Part shown: positions 26,846 through 34,620 of the stretch, one piece after another
Position numbering within the stretch: the stretch's first letter is position 1
Layout of the letters: each line of letters opens with the position of its first letter
The notes under the pieces: generated by a model
Databases searched by the model: none
Seen by the model: only the letters and a program-made list of their open reading frames with translations
Told to the model about the DNA's origin: nothing
Made by a program: the position numbers and the translations under genes
Assembly: GCA_021769425.1 (NCBI GenBank)
Contig: JAETSX010000053.1
Span: 1 to 34,620, forward strand
Reading direction: 5' to 3'
Origin: Eubacterium sp.
GTDB taxonomy: Bacteria; Bacillota; Clostridia; Lachnospirales; Lachnospiraceae
Length of the DNA stretch: 34,620 bases

Positions 26846-28771
26846 ATGGCGAAAGAAATCCGAACGCGTCAAGTCTGTAAAGATATAAAAGCATTAGATA
26901 AGGCAAAAGCCGTCACAGGGCATATGAAACATGCCTATATCCGTACAAAGGAATCCGCGGGGCAGGCACAGATGCAAAGCCAGGAAAGTGAAACCCCGGC
27001 CGATTATGCAGAAAATAGAATGGCGTGTGGGGCTGACAGGGTGATCCATGAAGCTGTCCATCCAGTCAGACAGCAAGGCAGGAAAAAGAAAAACCAAAGA
27101 AAAGAAATACGCCAGACGGTAGAAATAATAAAACAGGAAAATGGAGAGGGACATACTTCTGGAAAGGAGCCGTGTCCCTCTTTTTCTTCGGCACAGGAGG
27201 GGAAATTTTACCAGACCAAAAGCCAGGAAGCAAAAGATAAAAATGCACAGGCAGGGCAGCAGCCTTTGCAACAGAGACAGACACAGCGGCAAGCCATACA
27301 GCAGGCAGGGCAGCGAAAAGCACAGGAACAAACCATATGGCGGGAGAGCCAGCAAAAAGCTGTGCAGCGGACAAGTCAGCAGAGGGTTTCAGAAATTGGC
27401 AGAATCCAAGTGCGGAAATTGCCAAAGCAGACGATTAAGACCCTGGAACACAGAGAAAAGACCATTAAGACAAACCATTATTCTAGGCGGGCAATAAAGC
27501 CCGTCAGGAAAGGAGCTGTCAAAGGCACAGGAAAATCCATCAAGACAGCCGAGCAGACGGCGAAAACCACTGTTAAGACGAGCCAGAAAGCGGCAAAGAC
27601 GGCACAAAAGACCGCAAGGACTTCTGCAAAGATGGCAGAAAAAGCAGCGAGGGCAGCAAAGCAGGCAGCGAGGGCAGCAGGGGAAACAGTAAAAGTCGCA
27701 GCAAAAGCGGCGGCTGCTTCAGCAAAGGCAGCAGTTGCAGCAACAAAAGCTTTCATTGCCGCCCTTGCCGCTGGTGGGTGGGCGGCAGCGCTTATTTTGA
27801 TTGTCATTCTTTTATTTGGCGCAGTATTCCATATGACAGGGGGCGACAATTTAAGCACGGTAAATCCAGTCAGCGCAGAAGTAGAGGCATATCGGCCAGT
27901 CATACAAAAATATGCAGACCAGTATGGGATTGGCGAATATGTAGAGCTGCTTATGGCAGTGATGATGCAGGAAAGCGGTGGAAGGGGCAATGACCCTATG
28001 CAGAGTTCACAGTGTCCTTATAACAAGAAATACCCAAGGAAACCCAATGGCATCAAAGAACCGGAATATTCCATTGCATGTGGAGTACAGGCGCTGAAAG
28101 CAGAACTGACAGAAGCGGAAGCTGAAAGCCCCATTGACATGGAGCGTATCAAGCTGGCGTTGCAAGGATACAATTATGGTAACGGATATATTAAGTGGGC
28201 AAAAAATAATTACGGGGGCTATACAGCGGCAGGAGCTGTTGAATTTTCTGAAATGATGGCGAAGAAAATGGGATGGAAAAGCTACGGGGACAAACAGTAT
28301 GTCCCCCATGTCCTTCAGTATTATGCTTTTGGCAGAATCCCAGCAGGAACCGGAAACCAGGCAATTGTGCAGGTGGCGCTTACCCAGGAAGGGAACAGCG
28401 GAGATACCTATTGGAGCTGGTACGGGTTTGGAAGCCGTGTGGAGTGGTGCGCCTGTTTCGTGTCGTGGTGTGGGGAACAATGCGGCTATTTAGAGAGTGG
28501 CGTAATTCCAAAATTCTCCCTTTGTTCCGATGGTGCGAGATGGTTCCAAACGAAAGGTCAGTTTCAGGATGGCAGTTCTGTCCCAGCGGCAGGTGACATC
28601 ATCTTTTTTGACTGGAAAAACGATGGAACAATCGACCATGTGGGGATTGTGGAGAACGTGGCAGATGGCGTGGTGCATACCGTGGAAGGGAACAGTAAGG
28701 ATAAAGTGGCAAAACGCAGTTATCCTTTGGGAGACCGTAGAATTTATGGATATGGCTGTCCAGTATTTTAG
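26846..28771 (+). CDS. Bifunctional lysozyme-like/CHAP peptidoglycan hydrolase (CwlT-type)
   Basis: The 641-residue protein has a long hydrophilic cytoplasmic N-terminus. Its residues 225-305 are a Lys/Ala/Thr-rich helical tract (KTAKTSQKAAKTAQKTA and similar), and one membrane segment follows at about 311-331. Outside the membrane are a lysozyme-like domain, with Glu376 in MMQESGG and the ALQGYNYG block, and a CHAP amidase/endopeptidase with Cys535 in EWCACFVSW and His598 in IDHVGIVE. It corresponds to the VirB1/CwlT enzymes that open the wall for the conjugation channel. ATG 26846 follows AGGAAAGGAGCCAGGAG. It is the last gene of the transfer module; a strong hairpin follows it. Confidence 0.92.
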   Translation: MAKEIRTRQVCKDIKALDKAKAVTGHMKHAYIRTKESAGQAQMQSQESETPADYAENRMACGADRVIHEAVHPVRQQGRKKKNQRKEIRQTVEIIKQENGEGHTSGKEPCPSFSSAQEGKFYQTKSQEAKDKNAQAGQQPLQQRQTQRQAIQQAGQRKAQEQTIWRESQQKAVQRTSQQRVSEIGRIQVRKLPKQTIKTLEHREKTIKTNHYSRRAIKPVRKGAVKGTGKSIKTAEQTAKTTVKTSQKAAKTAQKTARTSAKMAEKAARAAKQAARAAGETVKVAAKAAAASAKAAVAATKAFIAALAAGGWAAALILIVILLFGAVFHMTGGDNLSTVNPVSAEVEAYRPVIQKYADQYGIGEYVELLMAVMMQESGGRGNDPMQSSQCPYNKKYPRKPNGIKEPEYSIACGVQALKAELTEAEAESPIDMERIKLALQGYNYGNGYIKWAKNNYGGYTAAGAVEFSEMMAKKMGWKSYGDKQYVPHVLQYYAFGRIPAGTGNQAIVQVALTQEGNSGDTYWSWYGFGSRVEWCACFVSWCGEQCGYLESGVIPKFSLCSDGARWFQTKGQFQDGSSVPAAGDIIFFDWKNDGTIDHVGIVENVADGVVHTVEGNSKDKVAKRSYPLGDRRIYGYGCPVF

Positions 28772-28777
28772 TTCACG

Positions 28778-28818
28778 GCAAAGGAAAGGCGGGCAATTGT
28801 TCCCTGCCTTTCTTTTGC
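28778..28818 (+). terminator. Long hairpin terminator closing the conjugation module
   Basis: GCAAAGGAAAGGC-GGG (28778-28793) pairs with CCC-T-GCCTTTCTTTTGC (28802-28818), with one G-T pair and a single-base bulge. The T-rich 3' arm partly replaces a separate T tail. It begins 7 bases after the hydrolase stop codon. Confidence 0.65.
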
Positions 28819-28869
28819 GATGTAATGAAAAATATAAATAGGCACAATGTATAGTATGTAATGATTACT

Positions 28870-28925
28870 TTTACTTCGTGAAAAAAAATGCTACTTCGTG
28901 AAATATTGCTAAAAAATGATACAAT
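28870..28925 (+). promoter_or_regulatory. Predicted LytTR-regulated promoter A (two TACTTCGTGA repeats and -10)
   Basis: ACTTCGTGA cores start at 28873 and 28893, 20 bp apart, each preceded by T. A -10-like TACAAT with an upstream TGA lies at 28920-28925. There is no standard -35; the second repeat ends 18 bases before the -10 and lies next to the -35 position, as at AgrA-type activated promoters. The same layout recurs at 34430-34485. The nearest large gene downstream is the secreted protein at 29170. Confidence 0.65.
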
Positions 28926-29006
28926 CAATCCGAAGAAAATATTGCTACAACGCAGTTGTAAATTAAAAAATATGCTTTGTATACTAAAAATGAGAGGAGG
29001 ATTAAG

Positions 29007-29107
29007 ATGGGGAATGTCAGAAATCCAAGTATTTAAAGATTGCTGAAAGTTTAATTCGGCAGAAAGTAGAAAGAGGAACTTATGAACAACTGGGACTCTG
29101 TTTGTAA
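29007..29107 (+). pseudogene. Possible frameshifted N-terminal remnant of a GntR-type regulator
   Basis: AGGAGG is 6 bases before ATG 29007, which opens only a nine-codon frame (MGNVRNPSI). If one base were restored at about 29026, the frame would continue as PKYLKIAESLIRQKVERGTY, which looks like the first helices of a GntR winged helix, before running into a stop at 29105. I read it as a broken regulator stub in the leader of the next gene. A short leader peptide is the alternative. Confidence 0.35.
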
Positions 29108-29169
29108 GGCTTTCACTGGTCGAAAAAATTTATGAAAACACAGGAAATTAGTTTTTAGGAGGAATTTAT

Positions 29170-30351
29170 ATGAAAATAAGAAAATTAGTAACCGTAATGT
29201 TAGGGGTAAGCCTGTTGCTGGGAAATATTTCTGTGGTAAACGCAGCAAACATGAATAATGCAGCTAAATTTGATACTGAAAGCAACAATGATAATTTGTC
29301 TGTGCTGCAATCTGAAATTATAACGGATGAAGTAACTTGTGAATTTACAAACAAAGCAGAAGAGGATACGGTAACTCCACATGCAAATGCCAGAAGAACT
29401 GCCAATAAATATATGTGGAGTTCAAGAACAATGAAATATGATTTTTCAGACCAAACATGGTCTACCAATAAAGAAATTTTTAGTACATATTCCAAAACAT
29501 CAGGCGGCTTTGTTATGTCAGGTTTTTTGGTAAATCCTAAAGGCCAGAAAGATTACAATACAGCGTTGAGAGAAGGGTATTTAAATGATTCTGCATATGC
29601 AGAAAATCAGGGACATTATTATCAGGATGTTGTATCTGGTGAGGGTAACAATAATGTTACATTTATGTTAGAGTCAAATGTAAATGTTTTTATTTTCGAT
29701 AAAGATGTCAATTTAATTTATAGATCATCTGACGAGGCAGGGGTTACAAGTTATTTTACTAGGTATTATTCAACATCTAAATTGATTGCAGGGCAAACAA
29801 ATAAAGTAATAAGTTTAGGCTTAGTTGATGGAAATTATTATTTTGTATTTGATGTAAAAAACGCTACAGCGACAAGCGGTTACCACTATGGATATTATGC
29901 TGGGCAGCCTTTGCCAATAGCACAAACATCAACGTTTTATGACCATATGCATAATACAAGAATTCAATGGGATAAACGGTCTTCTAGTCAATCAGCAAAT
30001 ACCCAAACAATGACAATAAATTGTCCGAGTGGGAGTGAAGATGAGTATGCTTTGACAAGTGTAAGGTTTATAGATAGGTCAAAAGCATTTGCAAATAATA
30101 CATATGCATCAAGAATTGATTATTATTACACTCCAGCAACGGCAAGTTATTCAACAAAATTAACGCAAACAGGCGGATGGTGGAGTGACTTAGTTGATAA
30201 TAACCCAGCTTCAGGTTCTATAGATGGGGATTACAAAACTTCTGTTACTGTGAACTGGGTGAGTGGTCTTGCTTATGTAAATGCTAGCTGCACTACAATG
30301 ACAAATATGACGATTAACTATTTAGTACCATTTGGAATAATAGCTGATTAA
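29170..30351 (+). CDS. Secreted protein of unknown function under the LytTR-type promoter
   Basis: A 393-residue protein with a clear signal peptide: basic start MKIRKL, hydrophobic VTVMLGVSLLLGNISVV, and an NAA cleavage region near residues 25-27. The mature part is rich in Ser, Thr, Asn, Tyr and aromatic residues and looks like an all-beta extracellular protein, with two Cys in its whole mature length besides none in the signal. No sortase motif, choline-binding repeat or catalytic triad is evident. AGGAGG sits 7 bases before ATG 29170, and a perfect terminator follows. I do not recognise the family. Promoter A, 245 bases upstream, suggests induction by the LytTR system encoded further on. 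AT-rich codon use sets it apart from the transfer genes. Confidence 0.75.
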   Translation: MKIRKLVTVMLGVSLLLGNISVVNAANMNNAAKFDTESNNDNLSVLQSEIITDEVTCEFTNKAEEDTVTPHANARRTANKYMWSSRTMKYDFSDQTWSTNKEIFSTYSKTSGGFVMSGFLVNPKGQKDYNTALREGYLNDSAYAENQGHYYQDVVSGEGNNNVTFMLESNVNVFIFDKDVNLIYRSSDEAGVTSYFTRYYSTSKLIAGQTNKVISLGLVDGNYYFVFDVKNATATSGYHYGYYAGQPLPIAQTSTFYDHMHNTRIQWDKRSSSQSANTQTMTINCPSGSEDEYALTSVRFIDRSKAFANNTYASRIDYYYTPATASYSTKLTQTGGWWSDLVDNNPASGSIDGDYKTSVTVNWVSGLAYVNASCTTMTNMTINYLVPFGIIAD

Positions 30352-30383
30352 TGATATTTCTAAAAAAGTTAGATTCAGCCACG

Positions 30384-30422
30384 GAGGGCATTAAAATTAT
30401 TTTAATGCCCTCTTAATTTTTT
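30384..30422 (+). terminator. Strong rho-independent terminator
   Basis: GAGGGCATTAAAA (30384-30396) and TTTTAATGCCCTC (30400-30412) form a perfect 13-bp stem with a 3-base loop. TTAATTTTTT follows. It should end the transcript of the secreted protein gene. Confidence 0.9.
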
Positions 30423-30448
30423 GGTCAAAAGGCAAGGAGGTAATAAAA

Positions 30449-31879
30449 GTGATGAATTATGTTCAAACTATTGGCAGTACACTGGTTAATGGAAAGAAAT
30501 ATAATGTCGAAAACTATTTTGTTTCACCAATGAAGGAATTATACCAAAAAACGGTATTAGTTGAGGATGGAAAGGAAAACAATAATGACAGCTACCGTCA
30601 GCATACAAAGTATAATGACAGGTTAGATTGTTACTTTAGTACATATGATTTAGTAAGTTTACTTCATAATGAAGAAAGTTATCTGGAAGGTACCATAGAT
30701 TCCAGCCAGGATGTAGATTATTATTCTTTTTCTTATCAGGAAAAAAAGTTATATTCAAAGATGGGAATTTCTTCAGAAGTTACTATTATGTTGGAATCTC
30801 CAGATAGTAACTGTAATTTAATATTGTATGATTCCTATGGAAATCAAATTGGAATGGCAGAAGATGATGGAAATGGCAATAAAAAACTTACAATACCAGA
30901 TTGGGATTGTGTTACATCACAATATATTATTAAAGTGGAAAGCACAGATAATGTATCAAATTTAGAGAAAAGCGCTTATCGTATAAAGATAATGGAAACA
31001 AGAAGCAAAGACACCCAAAGTAATAGTGTACAGCACGCTTGGGAAATAGAAAATGCTTGTAATGCTGACAATCGAGACGAAATAAGAAAGAAATACGAGG
31101 GATTATACAAAGAACAGCTTGATAGATTGCATAAAATTCAGTTTGAAGCATTACCAGAGAGCCAAAAATATTTAGGAACCGCTACGGTTCAAGAATTATT
31201 ATGCAGAATGAAAAATGGTGAGCAGTTGGATCAAAAAGAGATGGCATATGTAAAAATATTTGCTAACCTGGCTGATTATGAAAAGGCGGAAGCTAGCAAC
31301 TATATTCATAGTGAATTTTATCAGAGAATAAGGGAAAAAGCAGAGAAGAATGGTATGAAGGTGCCTGATGGATTATGGGAAATTGAGATGGATGTGGAAG
31401 GAAATATATCTGTGAAAGGAGATATGGAGGAAGAAGAAAGGATAAAATTGGAAAAGATGTTATCTGAAAATTTTGCCGAAGATTTGTGGAATAAGCATAT
31501 ACAGGCAACAGACATTTCTAAGGAACAATATAGATTATTAAATGGGTATCATGAATTGAACAAATTTCTTCAGAGTGCGACAAACGGGGAATATTCATAT
31601 AAAGATATTACTGTAGATAAAAATGGTAAAATTGGAGGATTGCCAGATAAAATGTGCCAATTGCTCAATTCTCAGGAGGCAAATGCCAAGTATGAGGAGT
31701 TAAGGGATGAAATCTATATGCTTATGGATTATGAAAATAAATATGGAGTTGAAAACATTATGAATTTTAGTATTAAGTATCAGGTCTCTGATTCAGAATT
31801 AAGTATTATTGACCCAGTTATTAGTATGGAATGGGTAAACAGTATCGGATATTATAAGAATATGAAACCTATCAAATAA
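30449..31879 (+). CDS. Unknown protein with a PPC-like beta-sandwich and no signal peptide
   Basis: A product of about 476 residues. Residues 75-185 resemble a bacterial pre-peptidase C-terminal (PPC) domain: LEGTIDSSQDVDYYSFSY, VTIMLESPDSNCNLILYDSY and the closing QYIIKVES and YRIKIME strands. PPC domains normally occur in secreted proteases, but this protein begins MNYVQTIGSTLVNGKKYN with no signal peptide and has no protease domain. The C-terminal 270 residues are charged and helical. GTG 30449 and ATG 30452 are both possible after AAGGAGG. Codon use is AT-rich like the secreted gene upstream. Family unknown; it may leave the cell by a non-Sec route or act inside. Confidence 0.7.
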   Translation: MMNYVQTIGSTLVNGKKYNVENYFVSPMKELYQKTVLVEDGKENNNDSYRQHTKYNDRLDCYFSTYDLVSLLHNEESYLEGTIDSSQDVDYYSFSYQEKKLYSKMGISSEVTIMLESPDSNCNLILYDSYGNQIGMAEDDGNGNKKLTIPDWDCVTSQYIIKVESTDNVSNLEKSAYRIKIMETRSKDTQSNSVQHAWEIENACNADNRDEIRKKYEGLYKEQLDRLHKIQFEALPESQKYLGTATVQELLCRMKNGEQLDQKEMAYVKIFANLADYEKAEASNYIHSEFYQRIREKAEKNGMKVPDGLWEIEMDVEGNISVKGDMEEEERIKLEKMLSENFAEDLWNKHIQATDISKEQYRLLNGYHELNKFLQSATNGEYSYKDITVDKNGKIGGLPDKMCQLLNSQEANAKYEELRDEIYMLMDYENKYGVENIMNFSIKYQVSDSELSIIDPVISMEWVNSIGYYKNMKPIK

Positions 31880-32373
31880 ATTTATGAATAGCATCTTGTT
31901 TTCTATATGTATAAAATGGTCAGGATGAATATACTGTAAATTTATTATATCAGGGTTTTGTCCGATAAAAAAGGTGAAGACTATGAGTTTTGGAATGATA
32001 TATTCGTATTAAGGGATAAAATTGTATATAGTACATTGTAGATAGAAGTTGGTTTGGAAAACAAGAAAAATATTTATAAAAATAATAGGAAGGAAAAGAA
32101 GCAGCTTTTCAGAAGTAATATTAAGGTTTCCCTGAAATAATGAAAGAATAGTTTGGATGCAAAAGCGTAAGTAGTTTGGAAAAATTGTGGAGTAAGTAAA
32201 ATAAGTATTAGTATTAAGAGGCTGTCGGATTATGAGGTAATAAAGTATATATGTAACGGTTAAAGGTTTTGTTGCTATTTTGTATGCTTGTAATCTTAAT
32301 CTTGGCAGTCTTTTTATTTTGATAAGTATAAATTTTGGTGATAAACTTGAAAAATAAAAGGGGATGAAATTTT
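31880..32373. other. AT-rich intergenic region upstream of the two-component genes
   Basis: Nearly 500 bases without a frame I can support. It lacks the ACTTCGTGA repeats, so the regulator operon does not seem to use the same operator. Several very short frames exist, including a hydrophobic one ending at about 32320, but none has both a ribosome site and the features of a signalling-peptide precursor. No clear terminator is seen after the 31879 stop. Confidence 0.5.
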
Positions 32374-33108
32374 ATGATAGAAATTGTTGTCTGCGATGAT
32401 AATGTAGAGGACTTGAATCATGCAACAGATATATTAAACAAAATTTTTGAAAATAAAAGTATTTTGTTTAATATAAGAGCTTATTTATCAGCTGGTGAAA
32501 TGTTAGATGCTGTTCAGAAAATAGATATAGCGATTTTGGATATTGCAATGAAAGAATATAATGGAATTGAAGTGGGGAGGAAAATTAGGGAGAAGTTTCC
32601 AAATGCAAAATTGATATATACAACTAGTTTTGAAGAGTATTGCATGCGGGCAATTAATGAAGTCCATGCTTTTTCTTTTTTATGTAAACCTCTGGACGGA
32701 CATAAACTGCAGGTGCAGATAAAAGAATTATTAGATAATTTTTCTGATTCTGTTGTAGAAAAAGAATTTTATAAAGTGACAGACAGCCGGAAAAGAGAAT
32801 ATTCCATGATGAGATTTAATCTGAAAGATATTTTATATTTTGAATATATAAAAAGGCAACGGAGAGCTTCTATTGTATTATTAGATGAAATATATGAATG
32901 TGAATGTGTATTTGAGAGGCTGACTGAAGAGTTAAAGCCATATGATTTTGTGGTAAATTGTCGAGGAAATTTAGTAAATTTGGTGCATGTTCAAAAAATT
33001 AAAGGATATATACTTTATTTGGATAATGGAAAGGAGCTGGCGATTGCACAAAAAAGAGTTGTAGAATTTAGAGTACAAATGAATGAATTTTTGCAACGAA
33101 ATTCCTAG
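32374..33108 (+). CDS. LytTR-family response regulator (AgrA/VirR-like)
   Basis: This 244-residue protein has a receiver domain with acidic pocket Asp8-Asp9, phospho-acceptor Asp56 (AILDIAM), TTSF and Lys105 in LCKPL. From about residue 130 it has a LytTR DNA-binding domain (FNLKDILYFEYIKRQRRASI, then VVNCRGNLVNLVHVQKI). LytTR regulators activate genes for bacteriocins, quorum sensing and secreted factors by binding paired direct repeats near -35. The matching repeats here flank this gene block at 28870 and 34430. ATG 32374 follows AAAAGGGGATGAAATTTT. The stop lies 10 bases before the kinase start, so the two are one operon. Confidence 0.92.
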   Translation: MIEIVVCDDNVEDLNHATDILNKIFENKSILFNIRAYLSAGEMLDAVQKIDIAILDIAMKEYNGIEVGRKIREKFPNAKLIYTTSFEEYCMRAINEVHAFSFLCKPLDGHKLQVQIKELLDNFSDSVVEKEFYKVTDSRKREYSMMRFNLKDILYFEYIKRQRRASIVLLDEIYECECVFERLTEELKPYDFVVNCRGNLVNLVHVQKIKGYILYLDNGKELAIAQKRVVEFRVQMNEFLQRNS

Positions 33109-33118
33109 GAGAGCAGAG

Positions 33119-34408
33119 ATGGATAGAATTTTATTGATTATGTGCAGCGGTTTTTCATGTTTTATTATAACTGAAATTCTGTTTCAGTTTATGAATGGCA
33201 GATATGAGAGAAGCTGTCAGAAGAAGTATGTTTATTTTTTTGCTAAAATGATTGTAATATTATCTATTGTATTTGTAAATTTATTAAATAATTCTGTCTT
33301 AAATTTGGCGGCATGGTGTATTGCAGTTGGTTTGTCGGCGTTTTTCCTTTATTTTGAATATGTTGACAGAACCTTGAAGCGTGTACTTGAATGTGAAGCA
33401 TTAGCGCTTTGTATGTGTGTCTGTGAATCGTTGGGTGTAATTTTATTACAATGGATGCTGCAATTATTGAATATAAAAATTACAAATGCAGTGATGTTAC
33501 ATTGCCTTGAAGTTACATTTTCAAAGATTATACTTATTTTTTTATATTATATGTTTATAAACAGATTAATGAAACGTAAATATTCCTCTTCTTCAAATAC
33601 ACAATATGTTATTTATATTATTATGTTAGGATATAGCCTAGTCAACATGGTAATTATAGTTGAATATTTTGTGCAGGGGCAAGAAAGTTATTTATGCGCA
33701 GTAAATATGGGATGCATTGTATTAGCCGATTTGTATCTATTGTATTATGTTAAAATGGCTGATGAAAAAAATTATTTTGAAAATCAGGTGAAAGCCTTGG
33801 AACAACAGGCGAATATACAATACGAGTATTATTTACAACAGACTAGAAAATATGAAAGAACGGTTCAAATTTTACATGATGTAAATAAACATATGAAAGC
33901 AATAGAGGATTTGTTTATGACGGAACAAAGGCAGAAAGCGAAGGAATATACAAATGAGATTGGAGACATGTTAAAGCCTCTTATACCAGTTGAATATACA
34001 GGAAATCCTATATTGGATATTCTTTTAACGGATAAACAAGTATTTATGAAAGACAAGAATATTTTATTTGATATTAAAACAGATAATGTAAATTTAGATT
34101 TTATCGCGCCAATAGATATTACTACGATTTTTGGCAATCTGTTAGATAATGCAATTGAAGCAGCAGAAAAAGTGGGGGATGATAAATATGTGTTTATAAA
34201 AATCACTTCTTATCATCAGATGATTGTGGTGAAAATGGAGAATAGTTGTGATGAAGTAAAGTGGAAAAATGGTTATCCAGTTTCCCAAAAAGGAAAAGGC
34301 AGGGGGATTGGGATTTTGAATGTGTTGAGTAGTATAGAGAAGTATGATGGAAACATAAAATTAAAACAAGATGGCAAACGATTTATTGTAGAGTTATTTC
34401 TTAATTAG
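33119..34408 (+). CDS. AgrC-like sensor histidine kinase (GHKL type)
   Basis: The 429-residue kinase has an N-terminal half of about six membrane segments, as in peptide-sensing AgrC/ComD kinases. A short coiled linker (NQVKALEQQANIQYEYY) precedes the dimerization and ATPase part. The phospho-accepting His is His253 in LHDVNKHMKAI, the N box is NLLDNAIEAAEK, and the G box is GRGIGILNV. Such kinases usually detect a secreted peptide, but no precursor or processing protease is found in the window. ATG 33119 has AGGAGA 6 bases upstream, overlapping the regulator stop; the frame extends back to 33083 without a better site. Confidence 0.9.
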   Translation: MDRILLIMCSGFSCFIITEILFQFMNGRYERSCQKKYVYFFAKMIVILSIVFVNLLNNSVLNLAAWCIAVGLSAFFLYFEYVDRTLKRVLECEALALCMCVCESLGVILLQWMLQLLNIKITNAVMLHCLEVTFSKIILIFLYYMFINRLMKRKYSSSSNTQYVIYIIMLGYSLVNMVIIVEYFVQGQESYLCAVNMGCIVLADLYLLYYVKMADEKNYFENQVKALEQQANIQYEYYLQQTRKYERTVQILHDVNKHMKAIEDLFMTEQRQKAKEYTNEIGDMLKPLIPVEYTGNPILDILLTDKQVFMKDKNILFDIKTDNVNLDFIAPIDITTIFGNLLDNAIEAAEKVGDDKYVFIKITSYHQMIVVKMENSCDEVKWKNGYPVSQKGKGRGIGILNVLSSIEKYDGNIKLKQDGKRFIVELFLN

Positions 34409-34429
34409 AATATTTTTTAGGGGAGAAAT

Positions 34430-34485
34430 TTTACTTCGTGATAAAAATTCTTACTTCGTGAAAAAGTGCTTGAAATTTATACTAT
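34430..34485 (+). promoter_or_regulatory. Predicted LytTR-regulated promoter B (two TACTTCGTGA repeats and -10)
   Basis: ACTTCGTGA cores start at 34433 and 34453 (20 bp apart), and a -10-like TACTAT lies at 34480-34485, 47 bp from the first core. Spacing is identical to promoter A. It points away from the kinase gene, so its target must lie beyond 34485, largely outside the window. Confidence 0.65.
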
Positions 34486-34620
34486 TTTGAGCGAAATTAT
34501 AAACAAACCTGAATTATTCACGGCGGTATGAGCAGGCATAAAATTTGCCGTAGTTACCGTTACAACCTCTTCCAATACCCCACTCTGCCACAAAACAGCC
34601 TAAAAATGGGCAGACTTCTC
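34486..34620. other. Right edge of window, no gene called
   Basis: GC content rises again here, suggesting a return to backbone DNA. A plus-strand frame from ATG 34528 and a minus-strand frame both run through, but neither has a ribosome site or a family I recognise. Confidence 0.4.

Noticed and set aside
32240-32340. Short hydrophobic or Cys-containing frames upstream of the response regulator, considered as an autoinducing peptide precursor
   Set aside because: No good start and ribosome site, no AgrD-like charged C-terminus, no double-glycine leader, and no AgrB-like gene nearby.
34528-34620. Plus-strand frame MSRHKICRSYRYNL running off the window
   Set aside because: No Shine-Dalgarno, no family recognised, and the minus strand is also open over most of it.
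1-34620. Search for integrase, att sites, CRISPR arrays, tRNA or rRNA
   Set aside because: No tyrosine or serine recombinase motifs, no regular spaced repeats and no cloverleaf-like sequence noticed by eye; the ends of the element are presumably outside.

Overview
The window reads as a large piece of an integrative conjugative element (ICE) of the Tn1549 / clostridial CTn type, from a gut-type Clostridia host, most likely Lachnospiraceae. The basis is gene content and order: MobC, a Relaxase-family (PF03432) mobilization nuclease, PcfB, a VirD4/TraG coupling ATPase, Maff2, a VirB6-like protein, PrgI, VirB4, a class B sortase, and a lysozyme/CHAP hydrolase. All confident genes are on the + strand with strong Shine-Dalgarno sites and many start/stop overlaps. 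I see no integrase, att site, tRNA, rRNA or CRISPR, so both ends of the element lie outside the window.

Layout. 1-2573: end of a type III restriction (Res) subunit that runs out of frame into a GIY-YIG/DUF4357 gene lacking its N-terminus; this looks like a deletion junction. 2574-2785: a scrambled junction with short direct repeats, a hairpin and what may be the 3' end of a minus-strand gene. 2786-9653: the large LtrC-like methylase/helicase gene of this ICE family, broken three ways: no 5' end, interrupted by a group II intron (5700 to about 8420, with an LtrA-type reverse transcriptase carrying an HNH domain), and apparently missing about 50 codons where the intron's 3' end should be. 9939-12610: a small unknown gene and an AT-rich DUF262-AlbA_2 gene bracketed by two related terminators. 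12676-28771: the conjugation module. 28772-34485: an AT-rich accessory block with a secreted protein, a protein with a PPC-like domain and no signal peptide, and an AgrA/AgrC-like two-component system.

How the parts work together. MobC and the relaxase should nick the transfer origin. PcfB and VirD4 should pass the nucleoprotein to a type IV secretion channel built from Maff2, VirB6, PrgI and VirB4, while the CHAP/lysozyme protein opens the wall. Genes of this module overlap or sit a few bases apart, which suggests one or a few long transcripts.

The most interesting signal is in the accessory block. Two promoters, at 28870-28925 and 34430-34485, share the same layout: two copies of TACTTCGTGA exactly 20 bp apart, then a -10-like hexamer (TACAAT or TACTAT) exactly 47 bp after the start of the first ACTTCGTGA core. 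Paired direct repeats overlapping the -35 position are typical of LytTR response regulators, and a LytTR regulator is encoded between them (32374-33108). The block therefore looks like a self-contained LytTR regulon on an ICE, with one target being the secreted protein at 29170 and the other lying beyond the window. No AgrB/AgrD-like peptide system is visible.
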